Positions 32,481 through 43,680 of a stretch of 64,000 bases of DNA are shown here, in pieces. Where the stretch lies: assembly GCF_014356525.2 (NCBI RefSeq), contig NC_052505.1, positions 23,085,432 to 23,149,431 of the forward strand. Reading direction: 5' to 3'. Made by a program: the position numbers and the translations under genes. The notes under the pieces are model-generated. The model did no database searches and was not told the origin of the DNA. It was given only the letters and a program-made list of their open reading frames with translations. Origin of the DNA: Nilaparvata lugens (lineage: Eukaryota > Arthropoda > Insecta > Hemiptera > Delphacidae). Numbering within the stretch: position 1 is the stretch's first letter; the number at the start of each line of letters is the position of its first letter.

Positions 32481-33556
32481 GAGATTATCATTATGACACT
32501 GACTATGACCAAACGTAGGAACTTGCTGACCTTGTACTCGACCATGTTTCGGAGGATGAGGAGAGGAGTAATACAGAGAATGAACCAGGGATTGATAAAT
32601 TCAGACCAAGGAAAAAGTTGTGAAGAGTGGAAAAGTTAAGGCAAAAGATCTTCGCAACATTGGAAAGGCATACACTGGTGTAAAGGAGGAAGACAACAAG
32701 AAGGAACGTCCTACCCTAATAATTGCAGGTATAAGCGTAATAAAAATTTCACCGAAGAGGGCAGGAAATAGATTTTTGATAAGTATTGGGGGACAAATTA
32801 TTGGGTTTCACAAACCATTTTCAAGCTCTTGTGTTAAAAAATTGTCTTCAAAAGAACGAACTGGCACTCAATACCCAAAAAAATCAGCACTTGTATTGTT
32901 CTGAGAGAGAATAGAATTTGCGAAGAATTTTTTTTGAGAACTCTCAAAATCAGTAATAAGAGGTTTTTTAATGTTGTACAGAAAAAACCGAAGATTGCAT
33001 CCTATTAAAGGATCAAAGAGGTCGCCATACTCCAGCAAACAAAATGTCAGATTTACAAAAAGATTTTGTCAAGCGTCATATCATGTCGATTCCCCCAAGT
33101 TAAACAGCCGCTATTCTAGGAAGTCTAACACACACCGAAAATAATTCTCAAAATGTCAACCATATGTACGAGTTATAAGTGTGTTGAAGAAGAAAAAGAT
33201 CCAGTTCAGCTCCAATATTACAGGAAAGCCTTCAACTTCAAGTTCAACTAGATTTTTCATAAGTCATATACAGACACTTGTATACAACATGTGACGAACT
33301 CAATGTCACTATAAAAAGTGGTGATGAATCCACCAAAAATGAAGCTATGATTCTAGAAGACCTACATTTGAGAAAGGCGGATGCAGCCAGGGAAGCTGAG
33401 AATAAGTCAGCAGAAGCTGCTGTCTGCCCCAGATTGAGTGGCTATTGCCTTTGACTTACAGAAGACTGCCACACCAATGATCACATGTAGTCAACTATAT
33501 TATTCCCGTCAGTTGTGGACATAGAATTTGGGAGTGCATAACTTTAACAATAAAAT
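32481..33556 (+). pseudogene. DUF7869-like protein, third copy, heavily decayed
   Basis: After a polypyrimidine-AG acceptor the frames give, in family order: ELADLVLDHVSEDEERS, VKAKDLRNIGKAYTGVKEED, HTPANKMSDLQKDFVKRHIM, DESTKNEAMILEDLHLRKAD, FDLQKTATP and QLYYSRQLW. These match the N-terminal basic region, the middle helices and the start of the catalytic-like half of the copy at 14178-16297. Many stops and frameshifts separate them, and homology stops near 33556, before the SDxC motif. It is the oldest-looking of the three copies. Confidence 0.55.
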
Positions 33557-34962
33557 TGCCACCCACCCCAAAGTTCTATCACCTCACTATTAACATCAAG
33601 GCCGATCCCGACGCTACGTCTGGACTTTGAATTTGACAATTCCTGTACTCTGATGAAGAGCCTCTAGGAAGCTATTAAAAACTAGTTGAATTTATTGATT
33701 GTAATGTGGGTACTTTCATAGTTCGTGGTTGTATGCAAATTTATAATTGGCTCTTGTGCTCTTGTTATTACATAGTTAGATCTATTGCAAAACATTTTGT
33801 TTTAATTTAATTTAACATTTTGTGGTTTAATTTAGTCATTGTTAGAATTCTCAGGTTTGTCACCGATTAATATCCCAATAACTGAAATTGTTACTTTTGA
33901 ATTTTAATAATTTATATTTGTTCTAGATTGTGAATTTTGCGTTTTGTATAGTTTCCTATATTGCCCCTAATAGATAAATTTGAGGAAAATTTTATAAATG
34001 TGTAGCCTAATCAAATTATAATAAATCCATCACCTCCTGCTACAAGTAGCTCTTTCACTAACGAACAAAATAAAATATTTCCTTATGATATTATTTTATA
34101 AAATATAAAAATATTACTTATTAAAGAATACGAGTATGACAGTCACAGCATTCATGTGAATTTCCTTACAAATATAGACAAAAAGAACGGTAAAAGTATA
34201 TCTTATCCAACAGGATTCTCTTTTTTTCTTGTAATGGATAAAATGATATTGAATCAATTCTTCTAAATTGCTAAATTACAATTGAATTTACAACAGATGT
34301 CGAATCCTAGCCATAAAATTATTATTGCTAATTAGAGTATAGGCTACTATATATCCTTGTTTGTTTAGGTTGATTTGAAAAAAGGTTGATTTTTGTTGAA
34401 CACGAAAATACATAAAAATGGAAAAATATTTAAATAAGCATTTATTGTTTTTTTGGTTTATTTATTGCTGGATGATGCCCACATAATAATAATAATAGAT
34501 ATAAATATAATATGGGTATTCACGATGTTTGAGTTACCCAGCTTAGTCGAGCTATCTGTTGAGTTCAGTTAATCGATAACTCAGTGTTAAGTCGAGATAG
34601 CAGAGGTAGATTAAAACAATTTAGCAGCCGATATGACAGAGAGCGTTGATCCTGCTAATTTTTACTACCAAAACTTAGCAGAACAGTTAAGCAACATCGT
34701 AAATACCCCTCATGCTTGTGCGTCAGAAATGAGATAAAGTGGTCAAATAACCATGACCTAGGCGGGACTCTAACCCAAGACCACGCATAGCCTTAGCAAA
34801 CTGAATTTGCGATGCTTACAAAAACATGTATGGTCCCTTCACTATACTAAGATTCACGTGATTAATATTAGTTTGCCATTAAACAAAGCAGATGGGAATA
34901 TCCCTTTCTAGTTCCGCACTGTTGCCAAAAAGTTTTTTGGCTATGATGAAATTTAGGCCTAC
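33557..34962. other. No recognised feature
   Basis: About 1.4 kb of AT-rich DNA with no coding frame, inverted ends or tandem repeat that I can support. Confidence 0.5.
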
Positions 34963-35554
34963 TATAAAATATACTACAAAAATATTCCATCTCAATTATA
35001 AAAATTCATCATTCAATCTTGAGAAAATATATTTTCTTGACGAATAGAATATATTTGATAATTGTTTTACAAAATCAACAATAATCAGATGTACTGGAAT
35101 AACTTGAAAAATAGCTATCTATTATAGAAGGCGTTGGAAAGAGGTAATAGTAAGACCCTGTTGTCCTATCATTTCAACTGACTTCATAACATGAATCTAA
35201 CTATAGTTAAAGCAGAGGCCTCACTATGCTTGGTCGTTTAGTTATGTCTTACCAACCACAAACTAATATCAATATTCAGTTTTAGAGTGATTTTTTTTTT
35301 AATTTTATGGATGAACATTTTTAAAAGTAACTCATTAGTTTACATTGATTAGTGAGTGTAATTTTGTTATTCAATTTGATTTTCAAACAATCTAAATTCA
35401 AAATTTCTTGTTTTTACTGAAAATTGGACTAAAATTCAGAAGTGAATGAGAGATAACCAACTTTTGGGACTACTTTATGAATCTGTTTTTGGCTGTGCCT
35501 GTTGGCCATCCTCAATCATTTTAATGATTTGTGTATCATTCAATAAATTTTGCC

Positions 35555-35591
35555 TATAGTGAGATCCACGTTATAAACTCATCTCACTATA
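35555..35591. repeat. 11-bp hairpin made of MITE ends
   Basis: TATAGTGAGAT and ATCTCACTATA enclose CCACGTTATAAACTC. The sequence equals a terminus of the MITE family found at 59.6-61.5 kb (GTGAGGTCCACGTTATAA), so it is probably what remains after internal loss. Duplicated at about 46011-46047. Confidence 0.6.
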
Positions 35592-35705
35592 ATATTGCAA
35601 GTGAAATTCGACACCTGTTGCAATATGAAGATACTGTTTTTCCATATTTATCACAATATGAACAAGTAGGTTACTACCTAATGAATGTGTAAACTGATTG
35701 TCTAC

Positions 35706-36116
35706 CTTGATCTAAGTCACGCAGCAATGTAGCTGGCAGGTCGAGTTGGGCGGAAGTTGCGGAGAGGTAGACCGCTTGTCGCAGCGCCCCGCGAACGAGT
35801 TCGGCCAGCGAGTGGAGTGGCGCCCTGATTTCAAGCGAAGCAACCGAGTGGCCGGGTGTGACCGCCACATAGTGTCGCCTGCCGTCGATCAGCAACCGAA
35901 GGCCATTCAGTGTCTCCTCTGCCAGTCGACCGGTGTGTGCACTTCCACTGTCTGCTTGCTTGGCACTCACCACGCCGTACTGCATCTGGTGTCCGTCGGG
36001 CCTCGCCCACATTATGCGCACGTCACTCGGCATCATGTTCTTCAACTCCACGGCCATTCCTTCCGTAGAGTTGTACGACACTCCAAATCTCGGACGATCT
36101 GAAAGTAGCATTGGCA
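35706..36116 (-). CDS. Candidate host-gene exon (411 bp), function unknown
   Basis: The minus strand has a good acceptor (TTATGTTACAG/TGCC at 36117) and a donor (GATCAAG/GTAGAC at 35705). Between them is an open frame of 137 codons' worth of sequence that is phase 1 at both ends. GC content is much higher than in the surrounding intron-like DNA. Residues include RPRFGVSYNSTEGMAVELKN, RIMWARPDGHQMQYGVV and ATLLRDLDQ. I do not recognise the family. No transposon motif is present, and splice sites plus composition argue for a real host exon. A transposon ends only 17 bases upstream of its acceptor. Other exons of the gene are not convincingly found. Confidence 0.5.
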
Positions 36117-36133
36117 CTGTAACATAAAACTTA

Positions 36134-36869
36134 CAAAGTGTCTGATACGTCACTCCCTATTTTTCAACAGTTATAATTTCATTATTTATGAACCAATTTT
36201 GTTAGAACTACATTTGTTAGATAGAGCACTCCTTGAGGTTGTGTTTAACACCAATTTCCATTTGTTTCAGTTTAAAAATGCCCCCTCTCTTGACTGTGGA
36301 AGAACGAGCCGAAATAGCAGCTCCGAAATAACTGCACGTACAAAGGTGGTGGAGGGCTGAACGAGAGATCCATGCAACACTGGATGCAAAAACATTGAGA
36401 TCTTTCTTAAGAATCGTTGCAACAGAGTAACGTGAAAGACCACTTTCACGAGATCCTTGATGCAGTGATTTCGTAGGGCTCCTCATGAACTTTTCATGAA
36501 CTCTGTCAACATTCTCTGCTGTCCTTGATGTTGATGGTCTTCCTGATCGTCTTGAATCTGCGACACTCCCTGTTGTTAGTAATCTGGAATGGACATTTTT
36601 GCATCAAGTTCTGCATGAATCCCTCGTTCAGCCCTCCACCATCTTTGTACTCGCACCACAGATCCTCAGACCACATAACGAGCTGCTATTTCAGCTCGTT
36701 CTTCCACAGTCAAGAGAGGGGGCATTTTTAAACTGAAACAAATGAAAATTGGTGTTAAACACAACCTCAAGGAGTGCTCTATCTAATAAATGTAGTTCTA
36801 ACAAAATTGGTTCATAAATAAAGAAATTATAGCTGTATAAAAATAGGGAGTGACTTATCAGACACCCTG
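36134..36869 (-). mobile_element. Foldback Tc1/mariner-like element with long inverted ends
   Basis: The ends CAAAGTGTCTGATACGTCAC and, inverted, CAGGGTGTCTGATAAGTCAC continue as inverted repeats for over 200 bases. TA flanks both sides (36132-36133 and 36870-36871). The interior, read on minus, encodes LTTGSVADSRRSGRPSTSR, AENVDRVHEKFMRSP and ESGLSRYSVATILKKDL. This is the N-terminal helix-turn-helix region (DUF4817-type) of a common insect Tc1/mariner-like transposase. The frame runs into the opposite arm, so the catalytic part is absent. The second copy is at 46560-47293. Confidence 0.75.
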
Positions 36870-38540
36870 TAGAATAATAATCCTACAATCCCCAAATAGC
36901 ACTACACAAAACGAATCCAACAAACATTATATAAACATAACACTGCGTTCAATGAAGTAGTATTTTTCCCGAGAGAAAAATAATAATAAAAAACCTTCCA
37001 ACACTTTTCCTACGGCGATCAGGAAGAGTACTGAATATTCACGAAAAAATTTACAAAATAAAAAGATAAGATAAAATAATTGAAATGATAATTGAATGTT
37101 AATCAGAATGAAGAGAGAATTGTTTATTAAGCTTAAGAATGATTATGACAATTTTGTGAATAAACAGTAAAAAAGCTCCAAAAATGTATCAATACAAGAT
37201 CAGACTTATAAAAAAAATAAGGAATAAATGACGAAAATAGCGCGAATCTAGGAGTAAAACACAAAATTCGGCATGAATCTAGATGTAAATCAGAAAATTA
37301 GACATGAATTTAGTGGTGAATCGCGGAATTATGAGTGAATTTAGGAGTAAATTACATAATTGGGCCGCTCAAATACTGAATAGTTGATCATCTAATAATG
37401 TAACAGCCGCCTAATTTCATGGCTGCAATATCAAACTATATTTCAATTTATTCAATAATCTCATTAATTGAATGGTTAATATGTTTAAATTAGAACACAA
37501 TAATTACAATGTTTTTCCTGCTCAAATTGTTCATTTTCACAAAACCCAGGGTTTCAATTTCTAACTCATTTTATATTTTCGGATTGAGCTCGGCTCAACT
37601 GAAGATCATGCAATGGGTTCATGCACCAAAACCTTGGGTTTAGTGAAAATGAAACATCAAGTACAGAATAAAGTATAAATATTATATTCTTATTTGAACA
37701 TCCGTTTTTTTTTTTTTTGAGATTTGTAATTGTTACCAGCCCTTGCTTCACAAAATGATCACTGGCCTAATAATTTTAGAATTAAAAAACAGAATTTAAA
37801 GGTGAAGACCTAAATGAAATAGCCTTATTTCGGACATTGTAATCTATCTAAATTTGGGAGAGAAACAGCTCATGGTAGCCTCATTTTTCCTCTACCGATA
37901 ATTTTAATGGTGTGCTTTTCGTAAGAATAAACTTTTCCTCACCTACTGTCTAAAGTACTCACTTTACTCACTGGAACATAATATTAAAAAGCATCACTTA
38001 TTCGTCGCCCTCGGGACTAAAGAGACTGAAAACTCCCTAGGGAGTTAGAGAAACTCCATTTGAATAACATGAGAAACATCTCTATTTTAAAAGCTTACAT
38101 TGGAAATATGATGAAAGGTCGGAGCTCAGATGAGCTACTCATGTATGAGCTCAGATGAGCTCATGTAGAGTTGTCATTGAGCCAACTGAGTTCGAGACCT
38201 CAACCATAAATCTGATCAACTTATGAAAGATATGTTTGTATGCTATACTTATTACATAGCCTACTTGATATTAGTAGACTATGAAAATTTATACATATAT
38301 TTTATGTTATTCAAAATGCCAGCCAACGAATATTTTTCATCAGCTTATAAAATCTGGAACGGCGGAACTGGAGTCAGCAGTCTGCCATCATTGTTTCAAG
38401 ATCGGGCTCATTGTTTGCCTCGGGCATAGACTTTCCCCTCAAGTAGAAAAAGCTATATTTTTAACTCGACATATACAAATAACCATACTTGTTTCAACTA
38501 AAAACTCACATGCGTCTCGTGTGACATTGCTAGATCACAC
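36870..38540. other. Intron-like AT-rich DNA within duplication A
   Basis: No supported gene. A perfect 16-bp palindrome AACTCCCTAGGGAGTT lies near 38031-38046, and a tandem pair of GAGCTCAGATGAGCT lies around 38117-38155. Confidence 0.45.
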
Positions 38541-38576
38541 TCATTGTTCGATCTCTCTCGAAGTGAGAAGGGGATA

Positions 38577-38820
38577 GGTGATGCGCACAAGCAGCCTGAA
38601 GGAGTGGGAAGAAGAGTCTTCAAGCTTTGTGGGCTTGACATGGAAGTGTGACAGACCATTGGCCAGACAGGGTGTGTCAGTGCAGGTGTCGCGACCCATC
38701 CAAAAGTGGTTGGCGTTGACGTTGACTGAGGCCCCTCCGGCAGTAGAGCGTAGCACTGCTAGTCGCCTAGCTCTCCCACATGTAGTGTCGCATTGTGGAA
38801 ACGCAAATACGCTTCTCATC
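38577..38820 (-). other. GC-rich patch, possible second exon of the unknown gene
   Basis: The minus strand is open and GC-rich, with residues ASVNVNANHFWMGRDTC and CLANGLSHFHVKP, and with several cysteines. It lies upstream (in minus orientation) of the 35706-36116 exon. I cannot place convincing splice sites at both ends, and the plus strand is open as well, so an exon is plausible but not established. Duplicated near 49000-49210. Confidence 0.25.
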
Positions 38821-38846
38821 GCAATAATAAATTAATATCATGATAA

Positions 38847-39860
38847 TAATTAGCTGTTATGTAAATTCTTGTAAAAATAACGTTCACTGATGTAAGCTTA
38901 TTTAAGCTTACAAGCTAAGCTTAAGCTTATTTAAGCTTACAATCAAGTTTATTTAAGCTTAAGCTTATAAGCTTATTTATATTTCAATTTACAAGTTTTT
39001 ATATGGTACCTTGTCAAGCTGCCTCTTCAAGGAAGCTTATTGATTCAATTAATGATTTTTCTACTATATTATCTTCAATGTACTACACTTTGTAGGAAGC
39101 AACTATTATTGTGATTGTAAGTAATACGACTTAAATAGAACAACTTATATGTGCAAATTGGATCAACATCACAAATTGGTCGATAAAAGTTCTCATAGTT
39201 TGTTTAGGAATGAGTTTCTAGAGAATATATGGAGACGGAAAATGATAAGCCACTACTAAAAATTACAAGTATCGCAAGCCAAAAAAAACTTCTTCAATTA
39301 CATTCACAAAGCTCAGTCTCTAAGCACCAAGCATACATTCCTCCCAAAATCAGCATTCCAATTCAACCCTATTGTATAGACTGCTATTTGTAAAAAGTGA
39401 TTTTTTAATCCTATTACCCTGTAAGTGCAATAATGTAATATTTGTAAGCATGTGGTTATTTATTTGTGAGGAAATTTTTGTTTGGCGCAAGAATTTGGTT
39501 GCCCTACTCAATCTGTAGGCATCTATACTGTAAGGCAGTGCGAGTTGATTATCCTTGAGCTGCGTAAAATTCTGTGTGAATTGCGATCGGCTTATGAACA
39601 GAATGTTCGGCTCATTTTTTTAATGTAATTTACATGTAACATGAATATTATGCTGAAAAGAGTCAGTCAAAGCGTGTATAGGTGGAAATTTTGAGAATAT
39701 TCTTTAATAATGTTCAGAAACTAAGAGATTGGTTATAAAATATTACATGACTTTTGAAAATAGCCTCACAACTGTACATTTTTATTACAACTGAATTTCC
39801 GTTTTTATAAACTAAAATATTACTCTGCATTACTTCTTCAAGATTTTCTCTGATAATACT
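38847..39860. repeat. Spacer with a cluster of AAGCTT/TAAGCTTA motifs
   Basis: Between 38892 and 38976 AAGCTT occurs about ten times within palindromic TAAGCTTA or TTTAAGCTTA contexts. The remaining DNA to 39860 shows no gene. Confidence 0.6.
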
Positions 39861-41770
39861 GAAAGTGTGATTTGATAGATAACCATGTAAAATCTTGACA
39901 AGTAGCTTCATATTAATATTAATAGGCTACTGCTACTTATTAATATTATCTGAAATAACTGCTTCATAACAAAGGGTTACTACAAAAGATTCGTCATCTG
40001 GATTTTTAAAAAACTCATATTCACCGAAGTACTCATTTGAAATGAATAATCTTTATAACAATGGAAAAAGAAAATTCCAAAGTTTTTTTAACAATGAATA
40101 CTTGAGCCCTATTAGACTAGGCAGCCAGGTCACACAGTCAGCCGAGCAAGCTCACTCAATCACCGGGCACTGTTTTTAGACTAGCACCCAGGACAGCCTT
40201 CCTGTCAGCCACATTTCGACTGCTGGTTGGATGCCGAGCCCGACGACCACACTGATAGCCAAAACTTGGCTGTCCTAGTCGTAAAATGGTGCCCGATGAC
40301 AGAGTAATCGAATGCCCTGGTAACCGAGTGACCTGGTTGCCTAGTCTAATAGGAGCTCAAGGTAGCCTATTTATTAAAAAAAAAAACGTTGAAATTCTCT
40401 CTTTCCATTGTTTTAAAGATTATTTATTTCGAATGAGTACTTTGGTAATTATGAAATTTAAAAATATGACTAGTCTTTTGTAGTAACCCTACCCTGTATT
40501 ACAAATCAATTTGTCACTAATTGCCAATCACAAATAATGAGTTTGTAGGCTACTATTGTAGCTTTGATAATTTCAAGATTATAGCTTCAAGAATATATTT
40601 ATTTTTTACTTTATAATCATTTATAATTTTGAGGCTATGATAACTTTAAGTCAAGTTTTCAAGTTATGCGAATTGAAGTTGAGTTGACTTCAAGATTTAA
40701 AAATCACCCATTCGACTCAATTCATTTACTCTTTGTTGTTTTAAATTAAAAATGAGAAAATAAGATTTTTACTTTGTAAATTGTAATTTTTCTTTTTGAA
40801 ATAAATATATTTTGTCTATCTGTCGAACGTTGAAAAAACTCGAATTCAAGTGAACTTGGGCTTCATTCTAGTTTATTACCGCGGAATCCAGCATTAAGAC
40901 CTACATGGATCAATAGAGGAGGAAGAGACACGTGTTCAACCGCATGGTTGACAAAGACGTCAACGTGTACAACAAAGTTTGTTCCAAGGCGGATGACAAT
41001 AACTGAATTACTGAACCATGTATCACATTGTTGTCAATTTCAAAGAACTAGCGGAAGAAGCATGGCAGAAAGTTATAATTTTTATGAGCTCCAGTCCTGA
41101 CGGTTCTTAAAGTGCAATTCCTTAGAGGTGTATCAAGAAGCAATGTGTTAAGACACACGTGCCTATTAGCAGGCAGCCAGAGACGCGTCGTTACAGCCGT
41201 CACAGCTAGAGCACATAACCTGGTAAATTCAATGATTCATTGGATTTTTTTTAGATATTTATTTATTTATCATTTATTCGTGGACATAATCACAAATCAT
41301 ATAAATATGAACATTATGGCGACAGATAAATTTAAAATGCTTGCTATTATTGTTTCTACGATACATATGGAATTCAATTCATTAAATTTGATGAATTTAT
41401 AGGTTATGATCTCTAGTAAGGACGCGTCTTGACTGTCTGACCACGCGTCTCGACATCTCGACAGCCGCGCATCTATGGAATTCAACTTTTAATACGCGTC
41501 TTGAGTCTTTGCTCAAATTGCATCCAAAGAAGCGGGTAAGTCTAAAACCTTGACCAGCATAAAAAGTGATTGACCAGGTATTTCTAATTGTCCGATTCGT
41601 TTCAAATTTGGCATACAGAATGATATACACATGTCAAACATACTGTTGAAGTTTCATCGGAATATGATGATGTTTAGGGGTGGTTAGGGGTAAAAAACCC
41701 TATTGACCAGCATAAAAAGTGATTGACCGGGTATTTCTAATTGTCCGATTCGTTTCAAATTTGGCATACA
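39861..41770. repeat. Tandem duplication D, first 1910-bp unit
   Basis: The unit starts GAAAGTGTGATTTGATAG and ends inside the second satellite monomer at GGCATACA. It is followed directly by a near-identical second unit. It contains a foldback element (39973-40490), an array of ACGCGTCT motifs (41420-41510) and 1.4 satellite monomers (41551-41770). No gene is supported; frames here repeat exactly in unit two. Confidence 0.95.
39973..40490. mobile_element. Foldback/MITE with nested palindromic arms (518 bp)
   Basis: The outer arms start AGGGTTACTACAAAAGA and, inverted, end TCTTTTGTAGTAACCCT, and remain complementary for about 120 bases. The inner arms TTGAGCCCTATTAGACTAGG and CCTAGTCTAATAGGAGCTCA (about 40105-40360) are also inverted, with a further pair (GGGCAC and GTGCCC) inside. 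The whole element folds on itself. No coding and no clear target duplication. Second copy at 41883-42400. Confidence 0.75.
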
Positions 41771-43680
41771 GAAAGTGTGATTTGATAGATAACCATGTAA
41801 AATCTTGACAAGTAGCTTCATATTAATATTAATAGGCTACTGCTACTTATTAATATTATCTGAAATAACTGCTTCATAACAAAGGGTTACTACAAAAGAT
41901 TCGTCATCTGGATTTTTAAAAAACTCATATTCACCGAAGTACTCATTTGAAATGAATAATCTTTATAACAATGGAAAAAGAAAATTCCAAAGTTTTTTTA
42001 ACAATGAATACTTGAGCCCTATTAGACTAGGCAGCCAGGTCACACAGTCAGCCGAGCAAGCTCACTCAATCACCGGGCACTGTTTTTAGACTAGCACCCA
42101 GGACAGCCTTCCTGTCAGCCACATTTCGACTGCTGGTTGGATGCCGAGCCCGACGACCACACTGATAGCCAAAACTTGGCTGTCCTAGTCGTAAAATGGT
42201 GCCCGATGACAGAGTAATCGAATGCCCTGGTAACCGAGTGACCTGGTTGCCTAGTCTAATAGGAGCTCAAGGTAGCCTATTTATTAAAAAAAAAAACGTT
42301 GAAATTCTCTCTTTCCATTGTTTTAAAGATTATTTATTTCGAATGAGTACTTTGGTAATTATGAAATTTAAAAATATGACTAGTCTTTTGTAGTAACCCT
42401 ACCCTGTATTACAAATCAATTTGTCACTAATTGCCAATCACAAATAATGAGTTTGTAGGCTACTATTGTAGCTTTGATAATTTCAAGATTATAGCTTCAA
42501 GAATATATTTATTTTTTACTTTATAATCATTTATAATTTTGAGGCTATGATAACTTTAAGTCAAGTTTTCAAGTTATGCGAATTGAAGTTGAGTTGACTT
42601 CAAGATTTAAAAATCACCCATTCGACTCAATTCATTTACTCTTTGTTGTTTTAAATTAAAAATGAGAAAATAAGATTTTTACTTTGTAAATTGTAATTTT
42701 TCTTTTTGAAATAAATATATTTTGTCTATCTGTCGAACGTTGAAAAAACTCGAATTCAAGTGAACTTGGGCTTCATTCTAGTTTATTACCGCGGAATCCA
42801 GCATTAAGACCTACATGGATCAATAGAGGAGGAAGAGACACGTGTTCAACCGCATGGTTGACAAAGACGTCAACGTGTACAACAAAGTTTGTTCCAAGGC
42901 GGATGACAATAACTGAATTACTGAACCATGTATCACATTGTTGTCAATTTCAAAGAACTAGCGGAAGAAGCATGGCAGAAAGTTATAATTTTTATGAGCT
43001 CCAGTCCTGACGGTTCTTAAAGTGCAATTCCTTAGAGGTGTATCAAGAAGCAATGTGTTAAGACACACGTGCCTATTAGCAGGCAGCCAGAGACGCGTCG
43101 TTACAGCCGTCACAGCTAGAGCACATAACCTGGTAAATTCAATGATTCATTGGATTTTTTTTAGATATTTATTTATTTATCATTTATTCGTGGACATAAT
43201 CACAAATCATATAAATATGAACATTATGGCGACAGATAATTTAAAATGCTTGCTATTATTGTTTCTACGATACATATGGAATTCAATTCATTAAATTTGA
43301 TGAATTTATAGGTTATGATCTCTAGTAAGGACGCGTCTTGACTGTCTGACCACGCGTCTCGACATCTCGACAGCCGCGCATCTATGGAATTCAACTTTTA
43401 ATACGCGTCTTGAGTCTTTGCTCAAATTGCATCCAAAGAAGCGGGTAAGTCTAAAACCTTGACCAGCATAAAAAGTGATTGACCAGGTATTTCTAATTGT
43501 CCGATTCGTTTCAAATTTGGCATACAGAATGATATACACATGTCAAACATACTGTTGAAGTTTCATCGGAATATGATGATGTTTAGGGGTGGTTAGGGGT
43601 AAAAAACCCTATTGACCAGCATAAAAAGTGATTGACCGGATATTTCTAATTGTCCGATTCGTTTCAAATTTGGCATACAG
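41771..43680. repeat. Tandem duplication D, second unit
   Basis: Virtually identical to 39861-41770; one visible difference is a lost A near 43238. At its right end the satellite continues as a long array and does not return to GAAAGTGTG, which places the duplication junction at 41770/41771. Confidence 0.95.

Larger units (their letters stand above)
34963..38846. repeat. Segmental duplication A, first copy (~3.9 kb)
   Basis: This block recurs in the same orientation at 45418-49347. It contains the exon candidate at 35706-36116, a foldback transposon (36134-36869), intron-like DNA and a GC-rich patch near 38577-38820. Differences are mostly one-base changes in homopolymers, plus a 28-bp deletion in the second copy and about 80 bases near the right end that the second copy has and this one lacks. 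This copy is in ordinary flanking DNA; the second is embedded in satellite. Confidence 0.9.

Noticed and set aside
40286..40483. 65-codon frame repeated at 42196-42393
   Set aside because: Its repetition is due to the tandem duplication and it lies across foldback arms; no domain.
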